A program made the position numbers and the translations under genes. A model generated the notes under the pieces. It was not told the DNA's origin. It searched no databases and was given only the letters and a program-made list of their open reading frames with translations. DNA of 64,000 bases from Halobacteriovoraceae bacterium (GTDB lineage: Bacteria > Bdellovibrionota > Bacteriovoracia > Bacteriovoracales > Bacteriovoracaceae): contig PASN01000014.1 of NCBI GenBank assembly GCA_002711995.1, positions 1 to 64,000 of the forward strand, written 5' to 3'. Shown piece after piece: positions 16,605-25,518 of the stretch; positions within the stretch are counted from its first letter, which is position 1, and every line of letters starts with the position of its first letter.

Positions 16605-17098
16605 GTGGCCTTTAAAATTTATTCGCCAGCTTTCAAAAATAATGGCCTTATCCCCAAAAAATATACCTGTGAAGGGGCCAACGTATCTCCGCCTCTTAAG
16701 TGGAGAGGTGTCCCTAAAGGCGCCGTATCTTTTGCTTTGGTTGTGGAAGATCCAGACGGCCTAGACCCAAAAGCTCCAAAGATGGCATGGGATCACTGGG
16801 TTTTATACAACATTCTAGGAGATAAACGAGAGTTGAAGGAGGACTATGGTGATCTTCCTTTTGATAGCTGTCAGGGAATAAATAGCTGGCAGAAAATAGG
16901 GGATGGAGGCCCGTGTCGACCAGCGGGAAGGCACCGGTATGTCTGTAAATTTTTGCCCTTAAAGACTATTTGGAAGCTGCTGGCAAGCCTAGTAAAGAAA
17001 AGCTTATGAAGTTGATAAAGCCAAACGTATTGGATGCTGCGGAAATTACTGGACTGTATGAGCTGGAGAGTGCAAATCAAGTCGCTCCTCCTCTTTAA
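16605..17098 (+). pseudogene. PEBP (YbhB/YbcL) family protein gene, frameshifted
   Basis: The frame from the GTG at 16605 matches phosphatidylethanolamine-binding-like proteins: SPAFKNNGLIPKKYTCEG, SPPLKW, DPD, WDHWVLYNI, then NSWQKIGDGGPCRPAGRHRY. After the T5 run at 16950-16954 the frame becomes unlike the family and stops at 17009. With one more T the frame continues as KFFALKDYLEAAGKPSKEKL and on to AEITGLYEL, the usual C-terminus, with a stop at 17098. The repaired protein has 164 residues, a normal length. A good AAGGAG site precedes the GTG. It is either a recent frameshift or a homopolymer sequencing error. PEBP proteins of bacteria have no firm function. Confidence 0.8.
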
Positions 17099-17145
17099 GT
17101 GGAGAGCGTTTTGCAAATTAATACCCTTAGTACATGGAGGTGCTT

Positions 17146-17307
17146 ATGAAAAAACATAATAAAGAAAATCTTATAAAAAAAGGCGTAAACAACCTGCGCA
17201 ACCTATTTAATCAAGGCAAAAAGAGTAGACGTCCTATAAAGGAACAAGAGGTTGCCCAGAGAGGAAATGTCGAAAACCTAAATAAAGACGAAACAACCAC
17301 CAGATAA
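17146..17307 (+). CDS. Small basic protein of unknown function (53 residues)
   Basis: A very strong GGAGGTGCTT ribosome site precedes the ATG. The 53-residue product is rich in Lys, Asn, Gln and Arg (for example NQGKKSRRPIKEQEVAQRGN) and has no hydrophobic segment. It lies 48 bases upstream of the KGG stress protein gene and may be cotranscribed with it; both genes are tiny and highly charged. I recognise no family. The strong ribosome site and the genomic slot make it likely to be real. Confidence 0.6.
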   Translation: MKKHNKENLIKKGVNNLRNLFNQGKKSRRPIKEQEVAQRGNVENLNKDETTTR

Positions 17308-17355
17308 ATTTTTAACGACTGTTTCAAGGATGAATCACTAACCCAAGGAGGAATT

Positions 17356-17538
17356 ATGTCAGTCAAAGATCGTGGATTTGCATCTATGGATCCCGCCAAA
17401 CAAAGAGAAATTGCGAGCAAGGGAGGCAAAGCAAGCCCTAAGAACTTTAAGAACAGGCCAGAGGCCGAGCTTAGAGAAATTGCCCGCAAGGGTGGCAGGG
17501 CCAGCCATAGAGTAAAGTCCAATCCAAGTAGAGATTAA
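17356..17538 (+). CDS. KGG-motif general stress protein
   Basis: This 60-residue protein has two KGG repeats (REIASKGGKAS and REIARKGGRAS). Each begins with a helical segment ending in a K-G-G turn, the mark of the YciG/con-10 stress family. Members are hydrophilic proteins induced by starvation, salt or conidiation stress; their mechanism is not known. An AAGGAGGAATT ribosome site precedes the ATG, and a strong terminator follows at 17549. A clear example of the small stress proteins common in this window. Confidence 0.88.
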   Translation: MSVKDRGFASMDPAKQREIASKGGKASPKNFKNRPEAELREIARKGGRASHRVKSNPSRD

Positions 17539-17548
17539 CACCAAAACA

Positions 17549-17578
17549 GGGCCGGTCTTTTTTACAGACCGGCCTTTA
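17549..17578 (+). terminator. Rho-independent terminator after the KGG gene
   Basis: A perfect 9-10 base stem, GGCCGGTCT with AGACCGGCC, closes a short T-rich loop, and the 3' side runs into TTTATAT. It follows the KGG gene stop by about ten bases. Confidence 0.85.
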
Positions 17579-17682
17579 TATACCTAAAATCACATACTCA
17601 TTCATATTGTAATATTTTCCAAACGGTTTTAATGATTGCTGCGTGGTGTTATTTTTCACCCCTAAGAAAAAAAGGAAGCAAT

Positions 17683-19547
17683 ATGAAAAGAATGCCATCA
17701 AAAGTTTTAGCCTCAGTAAGTTTATTCGCTCTATTAGCTAGTTCATGCTCTCCAAATCCCAGACGTGAACTTAATGCAGATGAGAGAGTCGCCGATATTA
17801 TGTGGCTAAGCTCAAAGATCGAAGCAAACTACGCACCCCTAGAATACAAAGAGGAGCTTCATGGCTTTGACTACGAAGAAATAAAAAATCAATACATAGA
17901 GCTTGCTAAACAAGACCAGTCTAATGAAGAATTCTACCTCCTTATGCACAAGTTTGTTGCTGAACTTAAGGATGGACACGTGAGCGCTTCACTAACACGA
18001 TCAGAACTTTCGGGCAGAAGCGAATTTGCATTCCTAGGGTTTGTAGGCCATCGACATGGTGACAATTACCTGGTTAAAGACTTTGCGCCAACATTCTCAG
18101 CAAGCGGGCATTACCCTATTAAAAATAATGATGAAATTGTTGAATTCAATGGCATGAGCATGAAAGATGCTGTTGATAAGCTAATCAAGCCTTACAGAAA
18201 CGTGGGCAATGAGCAGGCCAACTATACTATCCTTATGTCCAAACTATTTTTAAGAACTTCTCTCTCAATGCCTATGCCTGAGGATGAGAATGTTAAGTTA
18301 AAGATCAAAAGAGGATCCAAGACGTTTGAAGTTGAGGTTCCTTGGATTGTTGAAGATTATGCTAAGTTTGCCAACAGACAAAAGGCCGCAGTTGCCAAAA
18401 TTGCCCAGGAAAAGGGCGTGGATGTAAAAGAAGAAGAAAACAAAGCAAGGGCTTTGGCGCAAATGGCGAGCATTCACCCATACATGACCAAAAGCTTCAT
18501 CAAAACACCTTAAAGTCTTTGAAAGGGAAGAAAGGACTTGATGTTAACGAGCTTCTTCAAAAGGTTTCAACTTTAAGTCCGGATGCAACTTTTGAATTTC
18601 AGGCGCCGAGCGTTTATGGACAGGAGTTTGAATTTTATAAAACTTTTGCCAACACTCTTAAAGCGCAAGGGGAGGCAAAGTCTCCAATTGAAGCTCTTAA
18701 AGAAGAAAGATATGTGCCTTCGAATGTTTACCCTGTGCCGGCCGCTAAAACTTATCCAGCATACGTTGCCATTGAAGAAAAAGATGGAAAAAGAACTGCG
18801 ATTGGTTATATCAGAATTAACACTTTCTCTCCTGAAGGGGACGAGTCAGTGGTTTTAAAAGAGTTTAAAGAAACTTTGAAATTCTTTAGAGACTTTGGGC
18901 TTCAGGGCGTTAACAAAGTCGTTATTGATCTTATCAACAACGGTGGTGGGTCTTTAAGACTTGGTCTTAAAATGTCAGCGCTTCTTAGTTCGAAAAACAT
19001 CGAGATGCCAGGCCTTCAGTATATGCTTAACGACTCTTGGATGGATCAGTACCAAAAGTCTTCAAATGTGCATATGAATGACGCTGCAAGAGTAGTGGCA
19101 CAGAGAGCTTACGAAGAAATGCTGGATATGTTCCAAAACGGTGACAGATTAAGCAACAACTACTCTGCTCATACGCTTTACCCATTTAGCATTCAAGCAA
19201 ACAAAGACATGGTTGCCTTTGACAAGGCCTTTGACTTTGAGATTGCTGTTGTAACAAATGAAATGTGCGCATCTATGTGTGATATCTTTTCTTCAATTCT
19301 AAAAGAGAATAAGATGGCGACATTCATTGGTGAACAAACAATGGGTGCTGGTGGAAACGTTGTAAACCACTTCCTTGCTCCAAACAGTGGAATGAAGGTT
19401 TCGCTTACAGAGTCACTAGTGGTTAGCAGCTTTGGCGAATATTTGGAGAACAACGGTGTTAAGCCTGATATTGAAATGGAAGTTAACAAGTACCAGAAAA
19501 CAAAGTACCAGGAAGTAATTAAAAAAGGCTTCAGCATCCTAAAATAA
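17683..19547 (+). pseudogene. S41-family peptidase lipoprotein gene, frameshifted
   Basis: The first frame (17683-18513) has a lipoprotein signal (MKRMPSKVLASVSLFALLASSC) and the N-terminal and PDZ-like part. The second frame (to 19547) has the S41 catalytic core: VVIDLINNGGGSLRLG, NEMCASMCDIFSS with the likely nucleophile serine after CA, and IGEQTMGAGGNV. One more A in the A4 run at 18502-18505 joins them as SFIKNTLKSLKGKKGLDV and gives a 621-residue protein. The usual CtpA lysine of the T-F-G-K-G motif is Ala here, so it belongs to an S41 branch with a different catalytic arrangement. The start at 17683 has AAAGGAAGCAAT before it. The break is real or a homopolymer error. The product would be periplasmic and anchored. 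Confidence 0.8.
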
Positions 19548-19564
19548 GACTATGATTTAGGAAA

Positions 19565-19597
19565 TAAAAAAAGGGAGTTGAAAAACTCCCTTTTTTA
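19565..19597. terminator. Bidirectional terminator
   Basis: An A7 run, GGGAGTT, loop GAAA, AACTCCC and a T6 run form a symmetric hairpin that works on both strands. It separates the S41 gene from the convergent secreted-protein gene. Confidence 0.85.
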
Positions 19598-19623
19598 TTT
19601 TGTTGTGTTTTTATTTTACCTAG

Positions 19624-20973
19624 CTAGTTTTGAATAGCTTCTCTCTCTTCTTTAAGAGTCTTTAAAAGAGTTTTTGTCTTTTCTGTAAGCTCTCTATTTG
19701 CATTTGAAACACTTTCGTTGCTTATACTTGCTGGCATTTGAACTGTCTGGTTGTAACTCTCAAGCATGCCTTTAAGCTTTAATGAGCACATGACTTCCGA
19801 CTTTGCTTTAGAGAGAACGTCATCAAAAGATTGCTTTTCTGCAATATACTTTGCTTGGCATGCCATACTGTTTACAATCTCTACTTTGGGTCTTTCATGA
19901 ATTTCGTCACCCCCATTGGGGTCGCTCCAGTAAATCGACCAACTGCTAATTGTTGAAAGGTCACCACCTTTGCCGTATTCAAACTCAAAGCTATCCTTCT
20001 CGCAAAGACTCATGATCTCGCTGAATTTGTCTATTGCTTTTTCAGGTAGATCTCCAAGTTGATCATCTAAGTAATCATCGAATTGATATCCTGTAATTGG
20101 CATTAAGGCATCCGAATCATAGGTGGCAAGCTCTTCTTTTAGGTATGATAATTTTTCAGAGAAAACTTTTTCATACTTCATGGTTCTGACACTTGCTTTG
20201 AAGGTCTTATTATTCGATATTTTTTCTAATTGATTTGTCAGTTTGATTATTTGGGTTCGACATTGGTTAAATTGCTTGGGATTGTTGTTCTCCAACTCAA
20301 GGACAGCGTCAGTTAGCTTGCAGCAAAATTGTTCGTTAAGATATTCGTCTGAGTCAAAGCGCAATTTCATGTTATTAACACCATAGTAAGTTTTCTGAAC
20401 AGACTTTATTAAAACAAAATCTACTGTGTGGGTTACTATTTTTAAAACACCTTCTATAGCACTACCGATCAACACTTCCAAACCAAGAAAGGCGTGAGAT
20501 TTTTTAATTAAAGAGATTCTATCAAAGAACGACGTTGATTTTTTAGCTGCTTCAAAGGCATGGAATATATCAGACTTGTCGACTGCCTCATTTGAAAAGT
20601 TTTGTATAAAATCCTGGGATAATAGATCATACTTTTTACCTGTTTTGTTATTTACAGCAGTTCTCAAGAATGGGTTTACCGTTAAATCAACAATCTTTAC
20701 ATTATTCAAACGGAACTTAAGGTGGTGGTTATTACCTTCGCTATTAACTTTTGCTTTCAAGCTTAGTTGATCAAGCTCCTTTGGAAGTATTTTTACTTTT
20801 TTCATTTTTTTATATCTATCTTTTATCAGGTATTCATATGGAATTGATTCAAGCTTTTTGAGACTGGTGTGAAATGTTTTATTCACAGTGTCGAGTAGAT
20901 CGTTTGGTTTCGCGACTACATGGGTCGTTAAAAAAATGAACAAGAACAAAGTGGTGTAGCAAAACTTTTTCAT
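19624..20973 (-). CDS. Exported protein of unknown function (449 residues)
   Basis: This protein starts with a signal peptide (MKKFCYTTLFLFIFLTTHVVA). The start at 20973 is chosen because GAGGAAAATT precedes it; ATGs at 20985 and 20988 have no such site. The mature part is mostly helical, with charged segments (for example KLTNQLEKISNNKTFK) and scattered cysteines (FCCKLTD, MSLCEK, MACQAK). The last 30 residues, ending KTKTLLKTLKEEREAIQN, may form a coiled coil. I recognise no family. It stands alone between terminators and the OB-like protein gene, and has no partner that suggests a role. Confidence 0.65.
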   Translation of the reverse strand: MKKFCYTTLFLFIFLTTHVVAKPNDLLDTVNKTFHTSLKKLESIPYEYLIKDRYKKMKKVKILPKELDQLSLKAKVNSEGNNHHLKFRLNNVKIVDLTVNPFLRTAVNNKTGKKYDLLSQDFIQNFSNEAVDKSDIFHAFEAAKKSTSFFDRISLIKKSHAFLGLEVLIGSAIEGVLKIVTHTVDFVLIKSVQKTYYGVNNMKLRFDSDEYLNEQFCCKLTDAVLELENNNPKQFNQCRTQIIKLTNQLEKISNNKTFKASVRTMKYEKVFSEKLSYLKEELATYDSDALMPITGYQFDDYLDDQLGDLPEKAIDKFSEIMSLCEKDSFEFEYGKGGDLSTISSWSIYWSDPNGGDEIHERPKVEIVNSMACQAKYIAEKQSFDDVLSKAKSEVMCSLKLKGMLESYNQTVQMPASISNESVSNANRELTEKTKTLLKTLKEEREAIQN

Positions 20974-21143
20974 AATTTTCCTCATCAAATGGGCGCTACC
21001 CCCTTTGCTGCAAAGGTTAAATATAGCTTATTGATTTATCGGATTTTGAAAGTAATTTCTTTAGGAATATGAGTGTGAGGGCCTTATGGCATTAATAAAC
21101 AGTAAGGAGGGGAGAATTTAAGTAATACCCCCCACCAATAAAG

Positions 21144-21527
21144 TTATTTAGTTAGGACTATCTTCTTTTTGCCTTTTTGGATGGACTTGGCGATCATTGA
21201 TGTGACCTTGCCGGCCTTTATCACAGGTCCTTTAACGATGATCTGGTCTCCTGGCGTCAACTGCAATCTTTCATTTAGCAGGGTCCACTCAGCACCCAAA
21301 TGAACCAACATGTACCTTTTCTCCGGTGTCTTCATAAACACTTTCATTGCAGGCATATCTGTCTTAGAGGAAAGCACTTTGCTAATTTTTACTATAGTGC
21401 CAGGGGCCGTGTGAGATTCCGAAATTATTTGAGCCTTTGTTTTTTCCACAGCACCCATGCCGGTGGTTGAGGCCAGAAGCGTGGCGCCAAGAAGCCCTAA
21501 ACAGTGTCTATTAAAGTGTTTCAACAT
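21144..21527 (-). CDS. Small exported protein, possible OB-like fold
   Basis: This 127-residue protein has a signal peptide (MLKHFNRHCLGLLGATLLAST, cut near 25). The mature part alternates short strands: TIVKISKVLSS, MKVFMKTPEKRYMLVHLG, LTPGDQIIVKGPVIKAGKV and MIAKSIQKGKKKIVL. This resembles small periplasmic OB-fold proteins of the YgiW/BOF or NirD-like kind, but I cannot assign it to one. A TAGGAGGATTG ribosome site precedes the ATG. It is flanked by an unknown secreted protein and, divergently, by the arginase-family gene. Confidence 0.6.
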   Translation of the reverse strand: MLKHFNRHCLGLLGATLLASTTGMGAVEKTKAQIISESHTAPGTIVKISKVLSSKTDMPAMKVFMKTPEKRYMLVHLGAEWTLLNERLQLTPGDQIIVKGPVIKAGKVTSMIAKSIQKGKKKIVLTK

Positions 21528-21654
21528 TACAATCCTCCTAATTATACTCTCTATTCAGGTTGCAATGCTAGTGCCACTGTGCAAAGCGTAGGCCAGTGTT
21601 CTTGACCAAAAGGGTCTGGCCTGTTAATAAATTCAAGATCATAAAGGAGTTTTG

Positions 21655-22605
21655 ATGCGCAGTGAGTGTTCTTTGATTGGAGCGGCAGTAGATATAGGAC
21701 AACCTAAAGAGGGCACAGAGTTGGCCCCTAGTTGGCTTAGGGTTAAAGGTTTTAGGGATGTGTTTAATAAAAAGTTCTCAGCGGTTCACGATCTTGGTGA
21801 CATTACCGCAAAGAAATCCGAAGAAGACCCAAGTCTTAAGACTAAATTCACCCAATTGGACGCTTACGCTAAGCAGTTAGGACAAGTTATAAGCGAAGAG
21901 CTTTCTAAGAACCGCTTTGTATTTACTCTGGGCGGCGATCATAGCCTTGCTGCTGGAACTCTCGCCGGCACAATGGAATTCAACCCTGACATTAAGGTTA
22001 TTTGGGTGGACGCCAATGCAGATATTAACACTCCAGACACTAGCCCATCCGCAAACACTCATGGAATGCCAGTGGCATTGGCAATGGGCCTGGTTGACCA
22101 TGTGGACGCAAAAGGAAAGTTCGAATGGATGCCAAGACTTAAACCTGAAAACATCGCGTATATAGGTCTAAGAGACGTTGATCCGGGTGAGCAAAAGTTT
22201 ATCGACGAGCTAGGCATAATGGCCTTCACCGCAGAAGAGACGAAGAGACTTGGCATTGAAAAGGTCTTAGAACTCATACAAGAGAAGTTGGATCCAAATA
22301 GTGATTCAGATTTCCATATAAGCTTTGATGTCGATGGTATTGATCCAAGCTTTTTCCCTAGCACGGGTACCCCAGTGGATGGAGGGATCTCTCTTGATGA
22401 CGGGAAAAAAATTATAGAATATTTCGTCTCGACCGGAAGGCTTGCAGCCTTAGATATGGTGGAGGTTAATCCGCTTTTAGGTGATAGAGAGGCTCTAGAA
22501 AGAACCTTAGAGTCAAGCATCGAACTAATATCCCCACTAGGGCCTGGCCCAATGAAAGCTCCTTTCATTAGGCCAAGCATATCTAATGAGAGATTTTCTT
22601 TCTAG
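21655..22605 (+). CDS. Arginase/agmatinase-family protein with altered metal site
   Basis: This is a 316-residue ureohydrolase-fold protein. The conserved pieces are TLGGDHS (His96), WVDANADINTP (119-123 core), NTHGMP (His136) and SFDVDGIDP (Asp225 and Asp227). In true arginases the second piece reads D-A-H-x-D, and its His is a ligand of one manganese ion. Here it is Asn121, while the other five ligands are present. Activity may be lowered or changed. The ATG at 21655 is chosen over the TTG at 21652; AAAGGAG precedes both. Family members hydrolyse arginine, agmatine or formiminoglutamate. Its end overlaps the convergent acidic protein gene by four bases. Confidence 0.82.
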   Translation: MRSECSLIGAAVDIGQPKEGTELAPSWLRVKGFRDVFNKKFSAVHDLGDITAKKSEEDPSLKTKFTQLDAYAKQLGQVISEELSKNRFVFTLGGDHSLAAGTLAGTMEFNPDIKVIWVDANADINTPDTSPSANTHGMPVALAMGLVDHVDAKGKFEWMPRLKPENIAYIGLRDVDPGEQKFIDELGIMAFTAEETKRLGIEKVLELIQEKLDPNSDSDFHISFDVDGIDPSFFPSTGTPVDGGISLDDGKKIIEYFVSTGRLAALDMVEVNPLLGDREALERTLESSIELISPLGPGPMKAPFIRPSISNERFSF

Positions 22606-22943
22606 AATTCTGAGCCTGAAGACTCTGGAGTTGATAAGAATGGATCATTCATTTGCTCATCTCCAGAGAAACTGTCCTCTTGCATTCTCTGTCTTTCAGC
22701 GTCTAATTCAGCTTCATTGAGGTAATCCTCATCGGCCTGAAGGTCTTGGTTAAAGCTATCCTCTTGCTCCTGCATATCAAGCTGGTCCCTTTCAAAGCCT
22801 TGATCTTGAAATTGCATATCTCCTTCACTTTGAAACTCTTGTCCTCTTTCCAGGGCCTGATTGTCAGTGAACGAGGTGTTGTCTTCAACATTTTGTGCCC
22901 ATGCCGTTAGGCAAAGAGCAGATACTATTAGAAGTGTTTTCAT
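22602..22943 (-). CDS. Exported acidic Gln/Glu/Asp-rich protein
   Basis: This 113-residue protein has a short signal peptide (MKTLLIVSALCLTAWA). The mature part is Gln-, Glu-, Asp- and Phe-rich with loose repeats (MQFQDQGFERDQLDMQEQED and similar). There is no cysteine and no recognised fold. The start at 22943 has AAAGGAGATCTTT before it; an upstream ATG at 23000 lacks a site. It ends inside the last four bases of the arginase-family gene. It is the third clear member of the small acidic exported set (with 5385-5627 and 10450-10797) and is closest in composition to the lipoprotein at 5385. Confidence 0.68.
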   Translation of the reverse strand: MKTLLIVSALCLTAWAQNVEDNTSFTDNQALERGQEFQSEGDMQFQDQGFERDQLDMQEQEDSFNQDLQADEDYLNEAELDAERQRMQEDSFSGDEQMNDPFLSTPESSGSEF

Positions 22944-23091
22944 AAAGATCTCCTTTGTATGATGATGTATCAAGATCATGCAACTTGAATGCCCGCACAA
23001 CTTAGATTTTGGCCAGATCTAAGTTTATTTCTTTTAAAAAAATTAAAGCCTCGTGTAAAAATCCAATGCTAGACTGATAAGGGAGGAAGCT

Positions 23092-23628
23092 TTGGACATT
23101 TATGAAGAACTGAAGAAAGATCACAGAGAAATTAAAATGATGCTTAATGAACTTGTAGGTTTGGATAAAGATGACGATTTTCGTTTTCTGCTTATTTCCC
23201 AAATAAGAAGCGCTCTTCTTTCTCATTCTAGGGCAGAGGAGGCGGTTTTGTACAACTCCTTAAGAACAGCGGACGGGGAGCCTTATAAAATTGGAATGAA
23301 AGGCTATAAGGAGCATTTTGAAATAGAAGCACTTCTTCGTGGACTTCAGTTTATGGACCGAGTGGACGCCAATTGGAAGCCTATGGCGAGAAAGCTAAAA
23401 GAGCTTTTGAGCAGTCATCTGAGCAATGAGGAAAAGGAAGTCTTTACTCTCTGCAAACTAATGTTTAATCCTGTGCAAGCAGAGAGAATGGGAAGGGCAT
23501 TCAGGGAGCTTAAGAATCAAGTAGAGCAGGAAGGTGATGCAAAGACAACTATGGATATGATGGTGAACTTGCTTCCACCAAAATACTCCTTGAAACTAAT
23601 GAACAACCTTAAAAGTCTTTCTCCCTGA
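23092..23628 (+). CDS. Hemerythrin HHE-domain protein
   Basis: This 178-residue protein has a four-helix hemerythrin-like layout with di-iron ligand candidates in KKDHREI, LSHSRAEEAVLY, YKEHFEIEALL and LSSHLSNEEKEVF. Such proteins bind oxygen, nitric oxide or iron and often protect against oxidative or nitrosative stress, as RIC/YtfE-type proteins do. The start is a TTG with a strong GGGAGGAAGC site. The C-terminus (about 130-178) is an extra helical extension. Its last 20 bases overlap the end of the convergent hydrolase gene. Confidence 0.85.
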   Translation: MDIYEELKKDHREIKMMLNELVGLDKDDDFRFLLISQIRSALLSHSRAEEAVLYNSLRTADGEPYKIGMKGYKEHFEIEALLRGLQFMDRVDANWKPMARKLKELLSSHLSNEEKEVFTLCKLMFNPVQAERMGRAFRELKNQVEQEGDAKTTMDMMVNLLPPKYSLKLMNNLKSLSP

Positions 23629-24877
23629 TAGCTGATCTTAAGGCCTTTCCTTTTAAAATTGCAGTTAGCACCCCCATATTCTGTGAGTGCCAAAAGTTGC
23701 CAAGGTGTCCTCCCCAAGGAAAAAGGACAAAACGATCCTTAAAGGCCTGTGAGAAGTACTTAATGTCTTTAGTGTTAATTAGAAAATCGTCTTTCGTGTG
23801 TATTAAATAAACATTGTCGTTATTTCGAAAGTAAGAATCCAGGGCGTACAAGCTATTTCTTTTTCCTAATTTTTCTCTTGTATCCCTCGGATCGTTATTT
23901 GTCTTTTGATAGGGAAGAACGATTTTTTCAATATATTCATCTAGGTTAATGTTGTTTATTGCTTTGTTGGACAGCTTGAATGTTCCGGCCAGATTTCCAT
24001 GCTCATGGATTAACACTTTTTGAGCGGATTTTGCCACATCTGGCAGTTCACTTGTAAGAGAGTGACCAACCATGGCCATTGATTGATGCTCACTAAAATT
24101 GAGCTTTTTCACATAGCGTTTATAAATTGGGAGAATGGGTTCATACTTCTTAAATCGGAAACTTAGATAGCCTGCTTTTGCGAGGGCCTTAAGAAATTGC
24201 CATTCACCGATCTGATTTCTTCTGGATGTGAAGCCGTCAACAATTTTTGCTGCCTTCAGTAGGTTCGTTGGAGGATTGATTAGAACCTCTTGGCTTAGTT
24301 TGAAGAATCTGTTTTGATCAATTCTTGCTACAAATGCTGCGGTTAAACCTCCATAAGAGTAGCCAATCATATGTTTTTTTAGAAAGGTTATGCCGTAAAG
24401 ATCCCTAATGTAGCCATGAGCTTTCTTCATTAGCTGAAGGTAATCATATGCATCTTGTTGGAATTCTCCCACAACTCCGTTGCTGCTCGCCCCAATTATA
24501 AAACGCTCTGAAAAAATGGATGGCAAAACTATTGAATGAAAGCCTTCCTCAGCAAGTCTGCGGGCAAGATAGTTCGCCTTGGCGCTCTTTACTGAAGACC
24601 CGAAGCCTGTGAGGATATACACCAATTCCCTGTTATCCATTTTGGGCCCGGGCCAAAAGTATCTAAAGTGAACTCTTTCATCCACACCTTTTATTTTTCT
24701 ATCCTTTACCGGCAGCTTCACGTGCAACCAAGAGCCATTCGGCGCGCCAACAAATGATGTTGAAATAGCTGCAATTAACGGTCTCACCTTTGGGAACGTG
24801 TACTCCTCCGGGGAAACAATTATCTGCCCATGAAGGGCCGTTGAAAGCAGAAAGAGGAATAAAAGAGCTTTTTTCAT
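23609..24877 (-). CDS. Secreted alpha/beta-hydrolase
   Basis: This 422-residue protein has a signal peptide (MKKALLFLFLLSTALHGQ). The nucleophile elbow is GYSYGG with the serine in the centre. Downstream are YLIHTKDDFLI (likely acid region) and FPWGGHLGNF (likely catalytic His). The region VYILTGFGSSVKSAKANYLA before the elbow fits the oxyanion-hole strand of an esterase or lipase. The substrate is unknown. It is exported and may act on lipids or peptides from prey or debris; that is inferred from the setting. It lies one base downstream of the unknown secreted protein gene at 24879 and forms an operon with it. Confidence 0.78.
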   Translation of the reverse strand: MKKALLFLFLLSTALHGQIIVSPEEYTFPKVRPLIAAISTSFVGAPNGSWLHVKLPVKDRKIKGVDERVHFRYFWPGPKMDNRELVYILTGFGSSVKSAKANYLARRLAEEGFHSIVLPSIFSERFIIGASSNGVVGEFQQDAYDYLQLMKKAHGYIRDLYGITFLKKHMIGYSYGGLTAAFVARIDQNRFFKLSQEVLINPPTNLLKAAKIVDGFTSRRNQIGEWQFLKALAKAGYLSFRFKKYEPILPIYKRYVKKLNFSEHQSMAMVGHSLTSELPDVAKSAQKVLIHEHGNLAGTFKLSNKAINNINLDEYIEKIVLPYQKTNNDPRDTREKLGKRNSLYALDSYFRNNDNVYLIHTKDDFLINTKDIKYFSQAFKDRFVLFPWGGHLGNFWHSQNMGVLTAILKGKALRSAIREKDF

Positions 24878-24878
24878 A

Positions 24879-25304
24879 TTACAAAAAGCATTTTCTTTCA
24901 GTTATTCTTCCTTCCAAGTAAAAAATATGTGTGAAGGACTCTGGAAGAAGAGACTTGTCATTCAATTCTAGCAAAAGAGACGAGTCTTGATAAAAGACCT
25001 GATTATTGTTTTTTCCAAAGTACAAGTTTTCCATTGGTGTAAATACGCCATCTTTTCTAAGAGCTTTGTTTCGTAGTGTGTAGCTTTCTAGTTTCTGGGT
25101 GTCCACAAACTCAATTGAAATATGTAAAAGGTTTTCTTTATAACCAAGGATGTTTTGTAAATTTCTTTCAACCTTGTCGAAGGCCAATGCGCATAGGGCG
25201 CCGTCATCTGATTTGCCAAAATATTGATCACCTTCTTTAATCACAAGCTCCGTGGAAAAAGTTTGGGTTGCAATGAGGGCCAGTAATAAAAACAGTTTTT
25301 TCAT
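24879..25304 (-). CDS. Small exported protein cotranscribed with a hydrolase
   Basis: This 141-residue protein has a signal peptide (MKKLFLLLALIATQTFS). The mature part shows two cysteines (DGALCALAFDKV and the terminal ERKCFL) that could form a disulfide linking both ends. I recognise no family. It is the first gene of a two-gene operon; its stop lies one base before the hydrolase start. It may be a chaperone, an inhibitor or simply a second secreted protein. AAAAGGAACTTAAAC precedes the ATG. The stretch 25305-25518 upstream shows nothing recognisable beyond A/T-rich promoter-like sequence. Confidence 0.6.
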   Translation of the reverse strand: MKKLFLLLALIATQTFSTELVIKEGDQYFGKSDDGALCALAFDKVERNLQNILGYKENLLHISIEFVDTQKLESYTLRNKALRKDGVFTPMENLYFGKNNNQVFYQDSSLLLELNDKSLLPESFTHIFYLEGRITERKCFL

Positions 25305-25518
25305 GTTTAAGTTCCTTTTTAAAGTTCAACAGTAACCTTTCACCATAAAACCATTAAGGTCGTCTATTAGACGAATTTCGATCTAAGAGAAATCTACAAT
25401 TTCAAAGTTTCAACCTACCTCTTTCTTCTACAAAGGCCGGATTAGGTGGGGGAGGTGGTGTGAGAAGAATGGTTAGAAGTGTATGATGTAAAGAAGAATG
25501 AAAGCAAAAGGAGTGCTT

